Source: Eilatimonas milleporae (GTDB lineage: Bacteria > Pseudomonadota > Alphaproteobacteria > Sphingomonadales > Kordiimonadaceae). From it: DNA of 64,000 bases. The position numbers were made by a program, and so were the translations under genes. Shown piece by piece: positions 45,532-54,530 of the stretch. The notes under the pieces were generated by a model. It was given only the letters and a program-made list of their open reading frames with translations. It was not told the DNA's origin and ran no database searches. The DNA lies in contig NZ_REFR01000013.1 in NCBI RefSeq assembly GCF_003688555.1, forward strand, positions 282,753 through 346,752, read 5' to 3'. Each line of letters starts with the position of its first letter. Position 1 is the stretch's first letter.

Positions 45532-47007
45532 TCACGGCAGGGATTCGGGATGCTTTTCCTGCGCCGATTTTAGAACGCTGGAAATGTGCCGCCAATTTCC
45601 CTGCATGCGCCGCGCGCGTTGTAAGGGGGTGTCATAGCGGCGAAAGCCAATATAAATATCAGGCTGTATTCCGTCGAGCTCATTGTCGCCGTTGGCCCGG
45701 AAACGCGCGCAATTCGGAAGGCTCAGAATACCGCCGGAATGCTCCAGAAGAATATCTTTTCGCGGCATGCTCCACCCGCAGGATGCACCGGCGGTGGGAC
45801 TGCCGATCACAAGTGCGGCGTCGCCATCCTGCAACATGGCCGTAAAAAGTTCGGACGAAGACCCCGTTCCCTGATCGACCAGAATTGCAAGTCCACCCCG
45901 CCAGAGTTCGGCTTCATACTCAAACCCGGCTAACGAGGATACACCGACCGCCCAGTCCTTAACCGCCATGGATTTCGGAAGGTCCACCGCCACCAGCCCG
46001 CCCGCAAAAAACGGCCCCGTGATCGTCGAGGCGCACTGGGGCAACTCGCCCGACCAGACGCGCATTCTGTCGCAGTCTTTTTGAATATCGGCCAATGCGT
46101 CTTGCAGACTGACAATAAGACGATTGAGCAGGGTCCCTTCATCTTGCGTCGCGTCGGCCAATGCATTTTCCAGAAAAGCGATCTTTTCCCGCAAGTCCTC
46201 CATGCGTTCGGGCGTGCGATCAACTCCGAGCGCGGGCGTTGGAATATGTTTCGGCGCCAGCATGCGCGCGACGGCGAGAGACAAGTCGCTGCCTCCGCCA
46301 TTGCCCGCGAGATCGACGATAATCGATCCGGCGCCGCGCTCCTGAATCAATCCGATGCCATCGGCGATTTCGCGCAGATACAAGACATCGGCACGACGAC
46401 GAACCCGATCCTTGCACGCATCGTCGCATGGTGCATAGGCATCGATCGACAGCTCAGCCAACGCCCGTTCGCAAAGGGTTGCATTCGGCGCAAACAACGG
46501 AATCCGGAGCACGCCGATCGGTCCGCTTTCCGATTGTATAACCCCAGCGACATTCCACGATCCGTCTTGACTTAACCGTTCATATCCGTCCAGACGCGCC
46601 AACAGGGCCGAACGATCGGCATCGCGCCAATACCCGCTTGCCTCACAGATACGCACGGGCTCCGCCGAGGGGGAAGCGGCTTGATGCATTTCGGGGCCTG
46701 ACCATGAAAGCCGCATATGTCCGTCAGCGAAACGGCGCATGGCGTACTCTAGCGTATCGCGCGCCGCACCGTCATCCGGTGCGGCGCGCAGCTCCCGTTC
46801 AATTTCGCTGGCCAGCGCTTCCAGTTTCAACCCCCGTTCAATTTGCCAATCGAGATTTGGAGATCGCTCGGCAATGGCTGTTTTCATCCGTTGAAAATCA
46901 GCGATCCATGGCTCCGGCCGGTAGGCCCGCTCCTGCCTGTCGCCAGAATCGCACGCAGCGATCACCGTAAACACAAAGCCGTACAGCAAAAATCTACACT
47001 TCAGCAT
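45532..47007 (-). CDS. S41 family serine peptidase, lipoprotein
   Basis: A 491-residue exported peptidase of the C-terminal-processing (tail-specific) family. The signal peptide has a lipobox VIAAC (Cys19), so it should be membrane-anchored. The N-terminal helical part is followed by the S41 core: GVLRIPLF, IIVDLAGNGGGSD and the nucleophile region LVDQGTGSSSELFTAMLQ (Ser in GSSSE), then GSPTAGASCGW. No clear PDZ domain is seen. The start at 47007 has GGGGG 5 bases upstream. Codon use is visibly less GC-rich than in the neighbours, and the gene abuts a truncated MAPEG gene, both suggesting acquisition. Confidence 0.85.
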   Translation of the reverse strand: MLKCRFLLYGFVFTVIAACDSGDRQERAYRPEPWIADFQRMKTAIAERSPNLDWQIERGLKLEALASEIERELRAAPDDGAARDTLEYAMRRFADGHMRLSWSGPEMHQAASPSAEPVRICEASGYWRDADRSALLARLDGYERLSQDGSWNVAGVIQSESGPIGVLRIPLFAPNATLCERALAELSIDAYAPCDDACKDRVRRRADVLYLREIADGIGLIQERGAGSIIVDLAGNGGGSDLSLAVARMLAPKHIPTPALGVDRTPERMEDLREKIAFLENALADATQDEGTLLNRLIVSLQDALADIQKDCDRMRVWSGELPQCASTITGPFFAGGLVAVDLPKSMAVKDWAVGVSSLAGFEYEAELWRGGLAILVDQGTGSSSELFTAMLQDGDAALVIGSPTAGASCGWSMPRKDILLEHSGGILSLPNCARFRANGDNELDGIQPDIYIGFRRYDTPLQRARRMQGNWRHISSVLKSAQEKHPESLP

Positions 47008-47599
47008 TGATTCCCCCATGGCGTCGGCAGCCGCCGGAAGCCCTTGCCATTTTTCCTAAACACCGGAAAGCCCGGTATGGAAGGTTCCGTTCGTTCCACA
47101 TCGATTGACGCATATGACAAACCGTTCATAGGCCAGATCCCGCCTCGCAAGCCACCGGGGCGCATCATTTTATGCCTTTGCCGCTGGGGTCAAGCATTGA
47201 CCGCAAACGAATCAACCGACAGGATTTCCCTCTATTGCATGGGGTGCCTAGACCGTGGACTTTCCCGGTTCCGCGAACCGTCGTCCACGGTCGCGGTCTG
47301 CCCAAGCTCCGGGACAAATTTTCACGACGAATGTTCGGCTATGACAGGGTGATTTCCGCATTCCGTCCGCATTCCGTACGGGGCATCCCCGCCGCGGTGC
47401 GCGAATTTTCCCGGCCTGCCCCGTGCAATGTGCCCGCATATTTTCACATTTGTGTGCAAACTGTCGCAAAAGCCTGCGACAAGGCTTGCTGGTCGGGCCG
47501 TTCGGCCCTACCTGAGGCAGACAAGCGCGCGCCTTGGCCGTATGCCGGCAACGGATATGGGCACGGCCGCGGACCGGCAGACGGGAGCGAGGATACATC
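47008..47599. other. intergenic region beside the S41 gene
   Basis: No gene is visible. Base composition stays lower in GC up to about 47240, as in the S41 gene, and then rises, so a boundary of acquired DNA may lie here. No terminal inverted repeats were seen. Confidence 0.4.
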
Positions 47600-47932
47600 G
47601 TGGCGAAGACCGTGATGAGATGGGTGGCCCTGCCCGCCGGGGTCGTGATTTTCCTGCTGGGGGCGGTGCTGCTGCCGCTGCCGATCCCGCTCGGCCTGAT
47701 TTTCATGGTGGTGGGGCTGGCGGTCGCCACCTACAACCCGCTGATGCTGCGCTATATGAAAAAATTCCGCCGCCGCCATCCGCAGACCAACCGGCAATTG
47801 CGGCGGATCGCGCCGCACATGCCGTCCTTCGTACAGCGTTTCCTGCGCCGCACCGACACGGTGAAAAAGAAACGGGAGACCGTGGGCAAGACCGTGGCCA
47901 AAGGCGCCGACGCCCAGGGTATGGCGGAATAG
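47600..47932 (+). CDS. small PGPGW-type membrane protein
   Basis: A 110-residue protein with two helices (VALPAGVVIFLLGAVLLPLPIPLG and LIFMVVGLAVATYNPLML) around a Pro-Ile-Pro-Leu-Gly turn, then a long basic cytoplasmic tail (KKFRRRHPQTNRQLRRI). The plan matches the PGPGW family and the protein at 30739-31011. The GTG at 47600 is chosen because GAGGA lies 6 bases upstream; an earlier in-frame ATG gives an Arg-rich extension with no support. Function unknown. Confidence 0.75.
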   Translation: MAKTVMRWVALPAGVVIFLLGAVLLPLPIPLGLIFMVVGLAVATYNPLMLRYMKKFRRRHPQTNRQLRRIAPHMPSFVQRFLRRTDTVKKKRETVGKTVAKGADAQGMAE

Positions 47933-47991
47933 GCGAAAGGACGCTGCCGGACGCTGCCGGACGCCGCCGTCCCGCACCCTTCAGCCCCCCA

Positions 47992-48500
47992 GGGCACGAC
48001 CGTGCCCCGGCCGGCCAGGCCGCCCTCGCGGAGCGGGCCGCGATGAGCGGCCCCGGCGTGAGCGAAAAATCAACCCCGGCCAGGCCGCCCTCGCGGAGCG
48101 GGCCGCGATGAGCGGCCCCGGCGTGAGCGAAAAATCAACCCCGGCCAGGCCGCCCTCGCGGAGCGGGCCGCGATGAGCGGCCCCGGCGTGAGCGAAAAAT
48201 CAACCCCGGCCAGGCCGCCCTCGCGGAGCGGGCCGCGACACGCGGCCCCGGCGTGAGCGCAAAAACCCAACACCCCCACAAAACCCAGCAAACCCAACAC
48301 CCCAGGGCGCGACCGCGCCCCGGCCGGTCAGGCCGCCCCAGCGGAGCGGGCCGCGACACGCGGCCCCGGCGTGAGCGCAAAAATCCCAACACCCCCACAA
48401 AACCCAGCAATCCCGACACCCCAGGGCACGACCGTGCCCCGGCCGGTCAGGCCGCCCCAGCGGAGCGGGCCGCGACACGCGGCCCTAGCGTGAGCGCAAA
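47992..48500. repeat. repeat array A, two-hairpin modules
   Basis: Four units with a 65-base period (start points of GGCCAGG at 48013, 48078, 48143, 48208) are followed by two units of 118-119 bases. The full module is hairpin 1 (GGGCRCG-AC-CGYGCCC), then GGCCGGYCAGGCCGCC, then hairpin 2, then GTGAGCGMAAAA. Hairpin 2 is GGGCCGC-GATGA-GCGGCCC in the 65-base units and GGGCCGCG-ACA-CGCGGCCC in the long ones. The array fills the gap between the convergent PGPGW and phoD genes. Confidence 0.9.
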
Positions 48501-48523
48501 AATCCCCTCAAGCCTCCTGATCT

Positions 48524-50104
48524 TCAGGCCTCCTGGGGCCCCGGCCGGCCGGCCTCGATGATGAAGGTCTTGGAGGTTGTCGCCTCCAGCTCGGGCCGTC
48601 TGACGTCGTTGACGATGCGCAGGTCGGTGCGCCAGCTGTCTTTCGTCACGTCGCACAGGGTGTAGCCGCGGTGGCGGCCGTCATAGAGCTTGATGTGCGG
48701 GTTGTCGACCATGCTGGCGACATTGGCGTCATGCCAGCCGTTGGGCGAGGTGATGGAGGTGGTGACGAACTCGCTGGCCAGGGTCGGCGAGGCCGGATCG
48801 TTGAAATCCTTTTTCACGTCGCAGACATAGGTGGCGTGGACATCGCCGCCGATGATGACCGTATTGGTCAGGCCGCGCGTCTCGATCAGGTCGAGCACGC
48901 GCCGGCGCGAGCCGCGATAGCCGTCCCAGTATTCGCTGCCGATCATCTGCCCCTCGCCGACCTGATAGTCGTGCTGGGAAAACAGCATGCCCTGCGCCAT
49001 CACGGTCCATTTGGCGCCGGCATCGCCCATCCAGCGCAGCCAGCGTTCCTGCCGGGCGCCGAGAATGGTGCGCGCGGGGTCGTCGATATCGGGGCAGTCG
49101 ACGGAAATGCGCTGAAAACCGCCTTCTTCCGGCGTCTGGCAGGGGTGGTCGCTGCGGTACTGGCGGGTGTCCAGCATGTTGATTTCCATCAGGTCGCCGA
49201 TCCACAGGCGCTGATACAGCCGCATGTCGGGGCCGTCGGGGCGGGCGGACATGCGCAGGGGCAGATGCTCGTAATAGGCCTTGTAGGCGGCGGCGCGGCG
49301 CTTGAGGAAGGTGTCGACCGGCTCGTAATGCTCGTCATGTTCGGCGGCGTAGTCATTGGCGACCTCGTGGTCGTCCCAGGTGAACATCCAGCTGGTGTGG
49401 GCATGGGCGGCCTGAAGGTCGCGGTCCAGCTTGTAGGCCGCGTGCAGGCGGCGGTATTCGTCCAGGCCGCGGGCGTCGTCCACCGGCACGCGGCGCACCG
49501 GGGCGTTCCAGCTGCTCTCGTAAATATAGTCGCCGAGATGGATGATCAGCTCCACATCTTGGGCGATCATGTCGCGGTAGGCCTTGAAATAGCCGACCTC
49601 ATACTGCTGGCAGGAGGCAAAGGCGAAGCGGAAGCGGTCCACCGGGCTCATGGCGGCGGGGGCGGTGCGGGCGCGGCCGACCGGGCTGACCTCGTCGCCG
49701 GCGAAAAACCGGTACCAGTAGGGGCGGCCGGGGCTCAGGCCCTCGACCTCCACATGGACGGCGTGGGCGTTTTCCGGGTGGGCGACGGCGGCCCCCTTCA
49801 GCACCACATTGCGAAAGCGCGGATCGGCGGCGACTTCATAGCCGACGGGCACGGGGTCGCCGCCGACGGCCTCACGGTCGAAGGGGTCGGGCGCCAGCCG
49901 CGTCCACAGCACGAAACCACCCGGCAGCGGATCGCCCGAGGCAACGCCAAGGGTGAAGGGATAGCTGATAAAACGCGGCGTGCCGGTGATCCAGGCGGGC
50001 GTGGCGAAGGCCGGGCGGGCAATCGCCGCCGCCGCCATGCCGCCGGCCAGCCGCATCAGGCCGCGCCGCGACATTCCTTTTTTGGCGTCAAAGATCCTCG
50101 TCAT
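48524..50104 (-). CDS. phoD: PhoD-family alkaline phosphatase
   Basis: A 526-residue periplasmic or secreted phosphodiesterase/phosphomonoesterase that frees phosphate from organic esters. The N-terminus has a Tat signal (SRRGLMRLAGGMAAAAIARPAFA), usual for PhoD. Metal-site segments include FAFASCQQYEVGYFKAYRDM, IHLGDYIYESSW, FTWDDHEVANDY and VIIGGDVHATYVCDV. The start at 50104 follows GGGAG by 6 bases. A Pho box upstream supports induction by phosphate starvation. Confidence 0.93.
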   Translation of the reverse strand: MTRIFDAKKGMSRRGLMRLAGGMAAAAIARPAFATPAWITGTPRFISYPFTLGVASGDPLPGGFVLWTRLAPDPFDREAVGGDPVPVGYEVAADPRFRNVVLKGAAVAHPENAHAVHVEVEGLSPGRPYWYRFFAGDEVSPVGRARTAPAAMSPVDRFRFAFASCQQYEVGYFKAYRDMIAQDVELIIHLGDYIYESSWNAPVRRVPVDDARGLDEYRRLHAAYKLDRDLQAAHAHTSWMFTWDDHEVANDYAAEHDEHYEPVDTFLKRRAAAYKAYYEHLPLRMSARPDGPDMRLYQRLWIGDLMEINMLDTRQYRSDHPCQTPEEGGFQRISVDCPDIDDPARTILGARQERWLRWMGDAGAKWTVMAQGMLFSQHDYQVGEGQMIGSEYWDGYRGSRRRVLDLIETRGLTNTVIIGGDVHATYVCDVKKDFNDPASPTLASEFVTTSITSPNGWHDANVASMVDNPHIKLYDGRHRGYTLCDVTKDSWRTDLRIVNDVRRPELEATTSKTFIIEAGRPGPQEA

Positions 50105-50256
50105 GTCGGGCTCCCCCCCCTGTCTTTCGGCACAAAACGCCCCCTGTCTGCACAAAGCACCCCTTGGCGGCACAAAGGCCACGCGATACGAAACCACGCC
50201 CCACCCGGCGGCGCCGGGATTTCAGGGGCCTATCACCTTTGTCATACGGCGCCTGT

Positions 50257-50274
50257 CTGACAAGCCTGTGACAG
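50257..50274 (-). promoter_or_regulatory. PhoB box upstream of phoD
   Basis: Read on the minus strand, CTGTCAC-AGGC-TTGTCAG is two 7-base direct repeats 11 bases apart, close to the PhoB consensus CTGTCAT. TATGAC, a possible -10, begins 10 bases after the box. The site lies about 150 bases before phoD. Confidence 0.65.
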
Positions 50275-50411
50275 TGGCGTCAAGCAGAATGGGTACAGGC
50301 CGGGAAACAGAGGCGGGAAACAGAGGCCGGAAACTGTCCGGGTTTGGCGATGCGGCGGTTCGCGGATAGGATCATCCGGCGGATATGATTCGCCCAAAAC
50401 CCCGGATCGTC

Positions 50412-50496
50412 CAGAACCTCGGACAGTTCAGAACCTCGGCAGTTCAGAACCTCGGCAGTTCGGAACCTCGGACAGTTCGGAACCCCGGCAGTTCAG
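50412..50496. repeat. 16-18-bp degenerate tandem repeat, about five copies
   Basis: Units of the form CAGTTCAGAACCTCGG, some with two extra bases, run up to the DUF427 leader. Apart from these and the Pho box, the phoD-DUF427 gap holds no gene. Confidence 0.8.
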
Positions 50497-50519
50497 CCAC
50501 ACGCAAGGGAGTGCCCCCC

Positions 50520-50897
50520 ATGAGCAACGGCCCCGCCCCCGGTTTCAAGACCCGCCCCGACCACACCGTCACCGTCACGCCTTTCACCGGGCGGGTGCGG
50601 GTGTCGGCCGGCGACACCCCGGTCGCCGACACCACGCGGGCGCTCGCGGTGCGCGAGAACGGCTATCCGCCGGTGCTGTACATCCCGCTCGCGGACGTGC
50701 GGGCCGGCGTGCTGGCGAAAACCGACCACCACACGCGCTGCCCGTTCAAGGGCACGGCCGACTACTGGTCGGTCACCGCCGGCGACACCGTTCTGGAAAA
50801 TGCCGTGTGGGGCTACCCCGCGCCCTATGACGAGGTGGCCGCCCTAGCCGGCCATGTGGCCTTTTACAGCGACCGGGTGGACATCCATACCGGGTGA
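50520..50897 (+). CDS. DUF427 domain protein
   Basis: A 125-residue single-domain cytoplasmic protein of the DUF427 family. The hallmarks are RVRVSAGDTPVADTTRALAVRENGYPPVLYIP, the THCPFKG-like segment DHHTRCPFKGTADYWSV, and AVWGYPAPYDEV with the final FYSDRVDI. Its function is not established. The ATG at 50520 has AAGGGAG upstream; the longer frame begins inside the tandem repeat. Confidence 0.92.
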   Translation: MSNGPAPGFKTRPDHTVTVTPFTGRVRVSAGDTPVADTTRALAVRENGYPPVLYIPLADVRAGVLAKTDHHTRCPFKGTADYWSVTAGDTVLENAVWGYPAPYDEVAALAGHVAFYSDRVDIHTG

Positions 50898-50994
50898 CGG
50901 ACGGCGGGCGGTTGACCAGTGGGCGGTTGGCGGCGGCCCTGCCGCAAGACGGGCGCCGGGTGTCCCAGCCGCCAAACGCCTGTTCATCAGATGC

Positions 50995-51801
50995 CTATTC
51001 ACCCTGGCGCGCGTCTTGCGGCAGGGCGCGCACGGCCGTGGCCTGAAGGGCGACGAAGCTGTCGAAACGGTCGCGGGCCTGGGTGTCGCAATAGTCCTTC
51101 AGCGTTGTCGTGCCGGCCTCGATGGCGGCCATCTCGCGGGCGGTGGCGAAGCCCTGCTCAAAGGCGAAGACACGCCGCCCCAGCTCGGCGGTGAAGGCGG
51201 CCTGCATCCCGCGCGGCAGGGCGTCATAGCGCTCCAGCGCCTCGCCCTCGAACTGCGAGGCCAGGATCACCTCCAGATACTGGCGGGCCAACCTGTCGAT
51301 GGGCAGGGTGTTGACCTCGACCCGGTGTTTCGGACAGATCGCCAGATAGGCCTTCAGCGCCGCCGCGTCGCGGACATAGGCGTAAAACCGCTGCTGGGTC
51401 CGGCGCAGGCCGATCCAGTTGTGGGTGGACAGCGACAACAGCGCCTGCATGACCTCGTCGTCCGAGCGCGCGGCGGCCAGCGCCTGCCCCTTCGTCAGAC
51501 TGTCGATGGGACGGCGGCCGAAGGGGTCGCGGGCCGGGGGGCGGCCGGGCCCAGATGACGGGTCGGACTGTTGAGAGGGCTGCCGCAGGAGCGTCCCGTC
51601 CGGTGATGGCGTCTCACGTGACGGATTTTCCGGGGGCGGGGTTTGTTGTGGCGTGTCCTGTTGCCCCGTATCCTGTGAGCCCGTATCCTGTTCCTGTGGA
51701 GCCGTGTCTTCGGCGGCCAGAACCCCGCCGGCCGGCCCCACACCGGCGGCCAGGACCAGCGCGGCCAACACCACAACACCTTTCAAACCGACATTCAACA
51801 T
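50995..51801 (-). CDS. exported protein of unknown function
   Basis: A 268-residue protein with a signal peptide (LKGVVVLAALVLAAGVGPAGGVLA), a Gln/Thr/Pro-rich linker of about 75 residues (residues 30-105) and a mostly helical C-terminal domain (about 110-265: HNWIGLRRTQQRFYAYVRDAAALKAYLAICPKH, LARQYLEVILASQFEGEAL, a tail with a lone Cys in KDYCDTQARD). I do not recognise a family. The start at 51801 is the one directly before the signal peptide. Upstream codons derive from a 24-base repeat and are rejected. Confidence 0.65.
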   Translation of the reverse strand: MLNVGLKGVVVLAALVLAAGVGPAGGVLAAEDTAPQEQDTGSQDTGQQDTPQQTPPPENPSRETPSPDGTLLRQPSQQSDPSSGPGRPPARDPFGRRPIDSLTKGQALAAARSDDEVMQALLSLSTHNWIGLRRTQQRFYAYVRDAAALKAYLAICPKHRVEVNTLPIDRLARQYLEVILASQFEGEALERYDALPRGMQAAFTAELGRRVFAFEQGFATAREMAAIEAGTTTLKDYCDTQARDRFDSFVALQATAVRALPQDARQGE

Positions 51802-51862
51802 GACCTCTTCCCCCCCCCCTTTGGATACAAAACCACACGCAGGCGCCTTGCCGCTCTCCACA

Positions 51863-51950
51863 GATGCGCTTTGCAACTCTCTGACAGACGCGCTTTGCAA
51901 CTCTCCGACAGACGCGCTTTGCAACTCTCCGACAGACGCGCTTTGCGCGG
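51863..51950. repeat. 24-bp tandem repeat, about 3.6 copies
   Basis: Units GACGCGCTTTGCAACTCTCCGACA repeat head to tail about 60 bases upstream of the exported-protein start. Confidence 0.9.
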
Positions 51951-52032
51951 GCGCCCCGTCTCAGGTCTGTACGGCCCCTTCGCCCGCATGCTAGCGTTTT
52001 CATGAGCGGCCTCAATCCCATAGGCAAAAATA

Positions 52033-52674
52033 ATGAACCTGATTTCATCTTTGCGGACATACCGGCAAACGGCCGGCACCGCGCGGCGCCACACGGTGTT
52101 CGCGCTCGCGGCCCTGCTGGCTCCGGTCACGGCTTTGGCGGTGGGGGAGACGCACGCCGCCGGCCGGTTCGCACAGCCCCCCGCGACCGGCGGGGGTAAC
52201 AGCGGGGACAAGCGGGACAGCGGCACGGACGGGCCGCTGCCGCCGTGCCGCCCGGTGACCATCGAGATCACGGGGGATTCCCTTCAGGGCGTGGTGTTTT
52301 CCGGCGAACGCCTGACGGTGTCGTCGATCGGCTGCGGGGCCCCTGCCCTCGACGATCTGGTGGTGTTCCGGACCGAGGACGGGCGCTTCGTGGTCAAACA
52401 GGTGTGGGGGCGGCCCGGCGACACGCTGCGGGTGGCCGACGACGGCCGGATGTATGTTGACGGGCGCCTGGCCGAAACGCCGTTCGGGCGGCCCTATATC
52501 GTGCGGCGCGCGGCCTACCGGCTGATGAAAGGCCATGAGGGACGGCTGGACGGCTATCTCGCCCTCGGCCATCCGGGCAGCGTGGACTCAGCCATGCTGG
52601 GCCCCATCGCGCGCGCCGACATCGTCGGCTTCGCCCCGTCGCCGCGCCGCGACGGGGCGGCCAGGACACCCTGA
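52033..52674 (+). CDS. S26 (signal peptidase I / TraF-like) family protein
   Basis: A 213-residue protein with an N-terminal membrane anchor (HTVFALAALLAPVTALAVG), a Gly/Asp-rich linker, and an S26-like domain. The catalytic Ser-Lys pair can be placed at Ser83 (EITGDSLQGVVFSGERLTV) and Lys122 (FVVKQVWGRPGD), with GHPGSVDSAMLGPI near the end resembling box E. It is shorter than housekeeping LepB and closer to TraF-type peptidases that process pilin-like or conjugation proteins. No conjugation genes are nearby, so the substrate is unknown. Confidence 0.75.
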   Translation: MNLISSLRTYRQTAGTARRHTVFALAALLAPVTALAVGETHAAGRFAQPPATGGGNSGDKRDSGTDGPLPPCRPVTIEITGDSLQGVVFSGERLTVSSIGCGAPALDDLVVFRTEDGRFVVKQVWGRPGDTLRVADDGRMYVDGRLAETPFGRPYIVRRAAYRLMKGHEGRLDGYLALGHPGSVDSAMLGPIARADIVGFAPSPRRDGAARTP

Positions 52675-52845
52675 AACCAGCGTCCGGCCCGAACGCCGCA
52701 TACCCCGGACAGCGGATGCCTCGGACACACCGCAAAAGGGCGCCCCCTTGCGGACATGCCCTTTTGCGGGCGGGTCCAATATTTCGGGTGGAGCGGACTG
52801 TCTTGTGGATCAGACTTTCGGGCGGATCGGGCGTCTCAGGCGGGG

Positions 52846-53745
52846 TCAGTCCTCCCCGACCGCCAGGGCAATCTCGGCCCTGAAGGCAGCGACATCGAAG
52901 GCTGCGGACTCGCCGCCGCCGGCCAGATGCCGTTCCACCCTGGTCAGCATGTAGCGCACCAGCTTGCGATAGGCTTTCGGCGGTATGGCATGGACACCCA
53001 TGCCGTCCAGCACCGCGTCAAGATCGGCGAGAACCCGTGCCACCACGTCCGGCGACAAAGCGCCGCCGAACACAAGGGCATCCTCACGGTCGTGCGGCCC
53101 CGGATCGGCCTGAGAAGGGCGGGGTTTGGGAGAGCGGGGTTGGGAAGGATGGGGCGCGGCGGTGAAACCGGGGGCCGGCGGTTCGGCCATGATGCCCGGC
53201 TGCGGGCGATCCCCATATGTATAATTCCGATGGGCCTCGCCGGGCTGGTGGAACTGATCGGGCTGATGGAACTGGTCTGGTCGGTGAAACTGGTCTGGCA
53301 TCGGCGGCCCGCCGTCCCCATGAAGAAACTCCGGCGGCAGCAGCCGTTCCAGCGGCCAGCCCGCCTGCCGGCACAACAGCGCCGCCGCCCACAAGGGAAT
53401 GGACGACGCCCCGCCCGACCAGTTGGACATGGTGCTGAGCTGCCTGCCCGTCAGCCGGGCCGCCGTCTCGCGGCCGCCAAGCGCCGCGATCAGCGCCTTG
53501 GTCTTTTTCGACAGCGCGTGGCGCAGGGACAGAATGGCGGCTTTCCGGTCCGCATCCCCGCCCGCGCCGCGATCCGTATTGGGACCTGTATCCCCGCTGC
53601 GATCCCGGTTCCCGTTTCGATTCTCTGGTCGGTTCTCTGGCCGGCTCTCTGGTCGGCTCTCTGGCTCCGGGGTCGCCAGGGCGGTGTCGGTGGCTGTGGC
53701 GGTGGCGGTGCCGGCCGGTTTTTCCCCGCGCGTCCGTCCGGTCAT
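52846..53745 (-). CDS. phage-CII-like DNA-binding protein, copy 1
   Basis: A 299-residue protein. After an Arg/Glu/Asn-rich repeat N-terminus (to about residue 60) comes a helix-turn-helix-like region, SKKTKALIAALGGRETAARLTGRQLSTMSNWSGG, resembling the CII-type regulators of alphaproteobacterial prophages. A Pro/Gln/His-rich spacer with three copies of PDQFH follows. The C-terminal helical domain (VVARVLADLDAVLDGMGVHAIPPKAYRKLVRYML) matches the protein at 55096-55698. The start at 53745 is the first ATG; a GTG at 53787 is possible. DNA binding is inferred. Confidence 0.65.
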   Translation of the reverse strand: MTGRTRGEKPAGTATATATDTALATPEPESRPESRPENRPENRNGNRDRSGDTGPNTDRGAGGDADRKAAILSLRHALSKKTKALIAALGGRETAARLTGRQLSTMSNWSGGASSIPLWAAALLCRQAGWPLERLLPPEFLHGDGGPPMPDQFHRPDQFHQPDQFHQPGEAHRNYTYGDRPQPGIMAEPPAPGFTAAPHPSQPRSPKPRPSQADPGPHDREDALVFGGALSPDVVARVLADLDAVLDGMGVHAIPPKAYRKLVRYMLTRVERHLAGGGESAAFDVAAFRAEIALAVGED

Positions 53746-53901
53746 GACGACAGCCCCGTCGCGGATACGCCAATCACGCTTCCGCACAGTGTACGGAATA
53801 TTTTTTTGGTTTTTGCAGTCATTTCAACACCCCTTCGCGCCTTGAGGTTATTTTTTTGGTTGCCATACATCAAAAAAACCGTCACTGTGCCTTCGTCACG
53901 T

Positions 53902-53917
53902 GGTTACATATGTAACC
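53902..53917. promoter_or_regulatory. 16-bp perfect palindrome upstream of CII-like gene 1
   Basis: GGTTACATATGTAACC lies 157 bases before the CII-like start, followed by CCTGTGGGCGAAAAAA. A similar site with the same following context is upstream of the second paralog at 55820-55835. Confidence 0.6.
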
Positions 53918-54530
53918 CCTGTGGGCGAAAAAAAAGCCGGGGCCCGATTGCCCCAGAACGACCGATTGTCCCCGGACGACCGATTGCCCGCAGACGACAT
54001 GGGCGGCGACATGGGCGGCGGCAGGGATACGGACATGGCAGTTCAGTATCTGGCCAGCACCTGACAAATACCTGGGCAAATACCTGACCTGACATCTGGC
54101 TAGCATCTGGTCAGTATCTGGCCGGCACCGGTCAGCAGCCCTGACCGTCGCGGCCCTGTCGGGTGTGGTCCCTCGGTCCGATCCGCTTTGCCCGATCTCG
54201 CTTTGTCCGATCTCGCTTTGTCCGGCCCCGCTTTCCGGCATCGTTCCTTCGCGGGGCAGTGCAGAACCACGTTTCTTTATGGTACCGCGTTTCCTGATGT
54301 CATCGTGTCTCCATCTTTCATGGCGGGCATGGTCCGTCATGTCCATCACATCACGGCCATACCCCCGCGCTTGCCAATGCCCTGCTTGCCGATGCCTTTG
54401 CCGCCCGCAGCGGCAGGCGGAACACAGGGCGAACCGTATACACCTGAGCTGCCGCAACGGCGCCTTTTACGCACGCGATGCGATTATATCCATTTTTTTG
54501 TTCTTTTGGCAAGACCGACACGGCAACACG
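53918..54530. other. gene-free stretch with short degenerate repeats
   Basis: I see no gene here. There are repeats of GACGACCGATTGCCC type at 53945-53995, of ATCTGGCCAGCACC/ATACCTGGGCAA type at 54048-54130, and of CGATCTCGCTTTGTC at 54192-54225. Open frames on either strand are low-complexity translations of these. Confidence 0.5.

Noticed and set aside
53882..54457. Minus-strand open frame of about 190 codons upstream of the CII-like gene
   Set aside because: It consists of repeat-derived codons (EIGQSEIGQS, RYLPRYLS) with no ribosome site and spans the palindrome.
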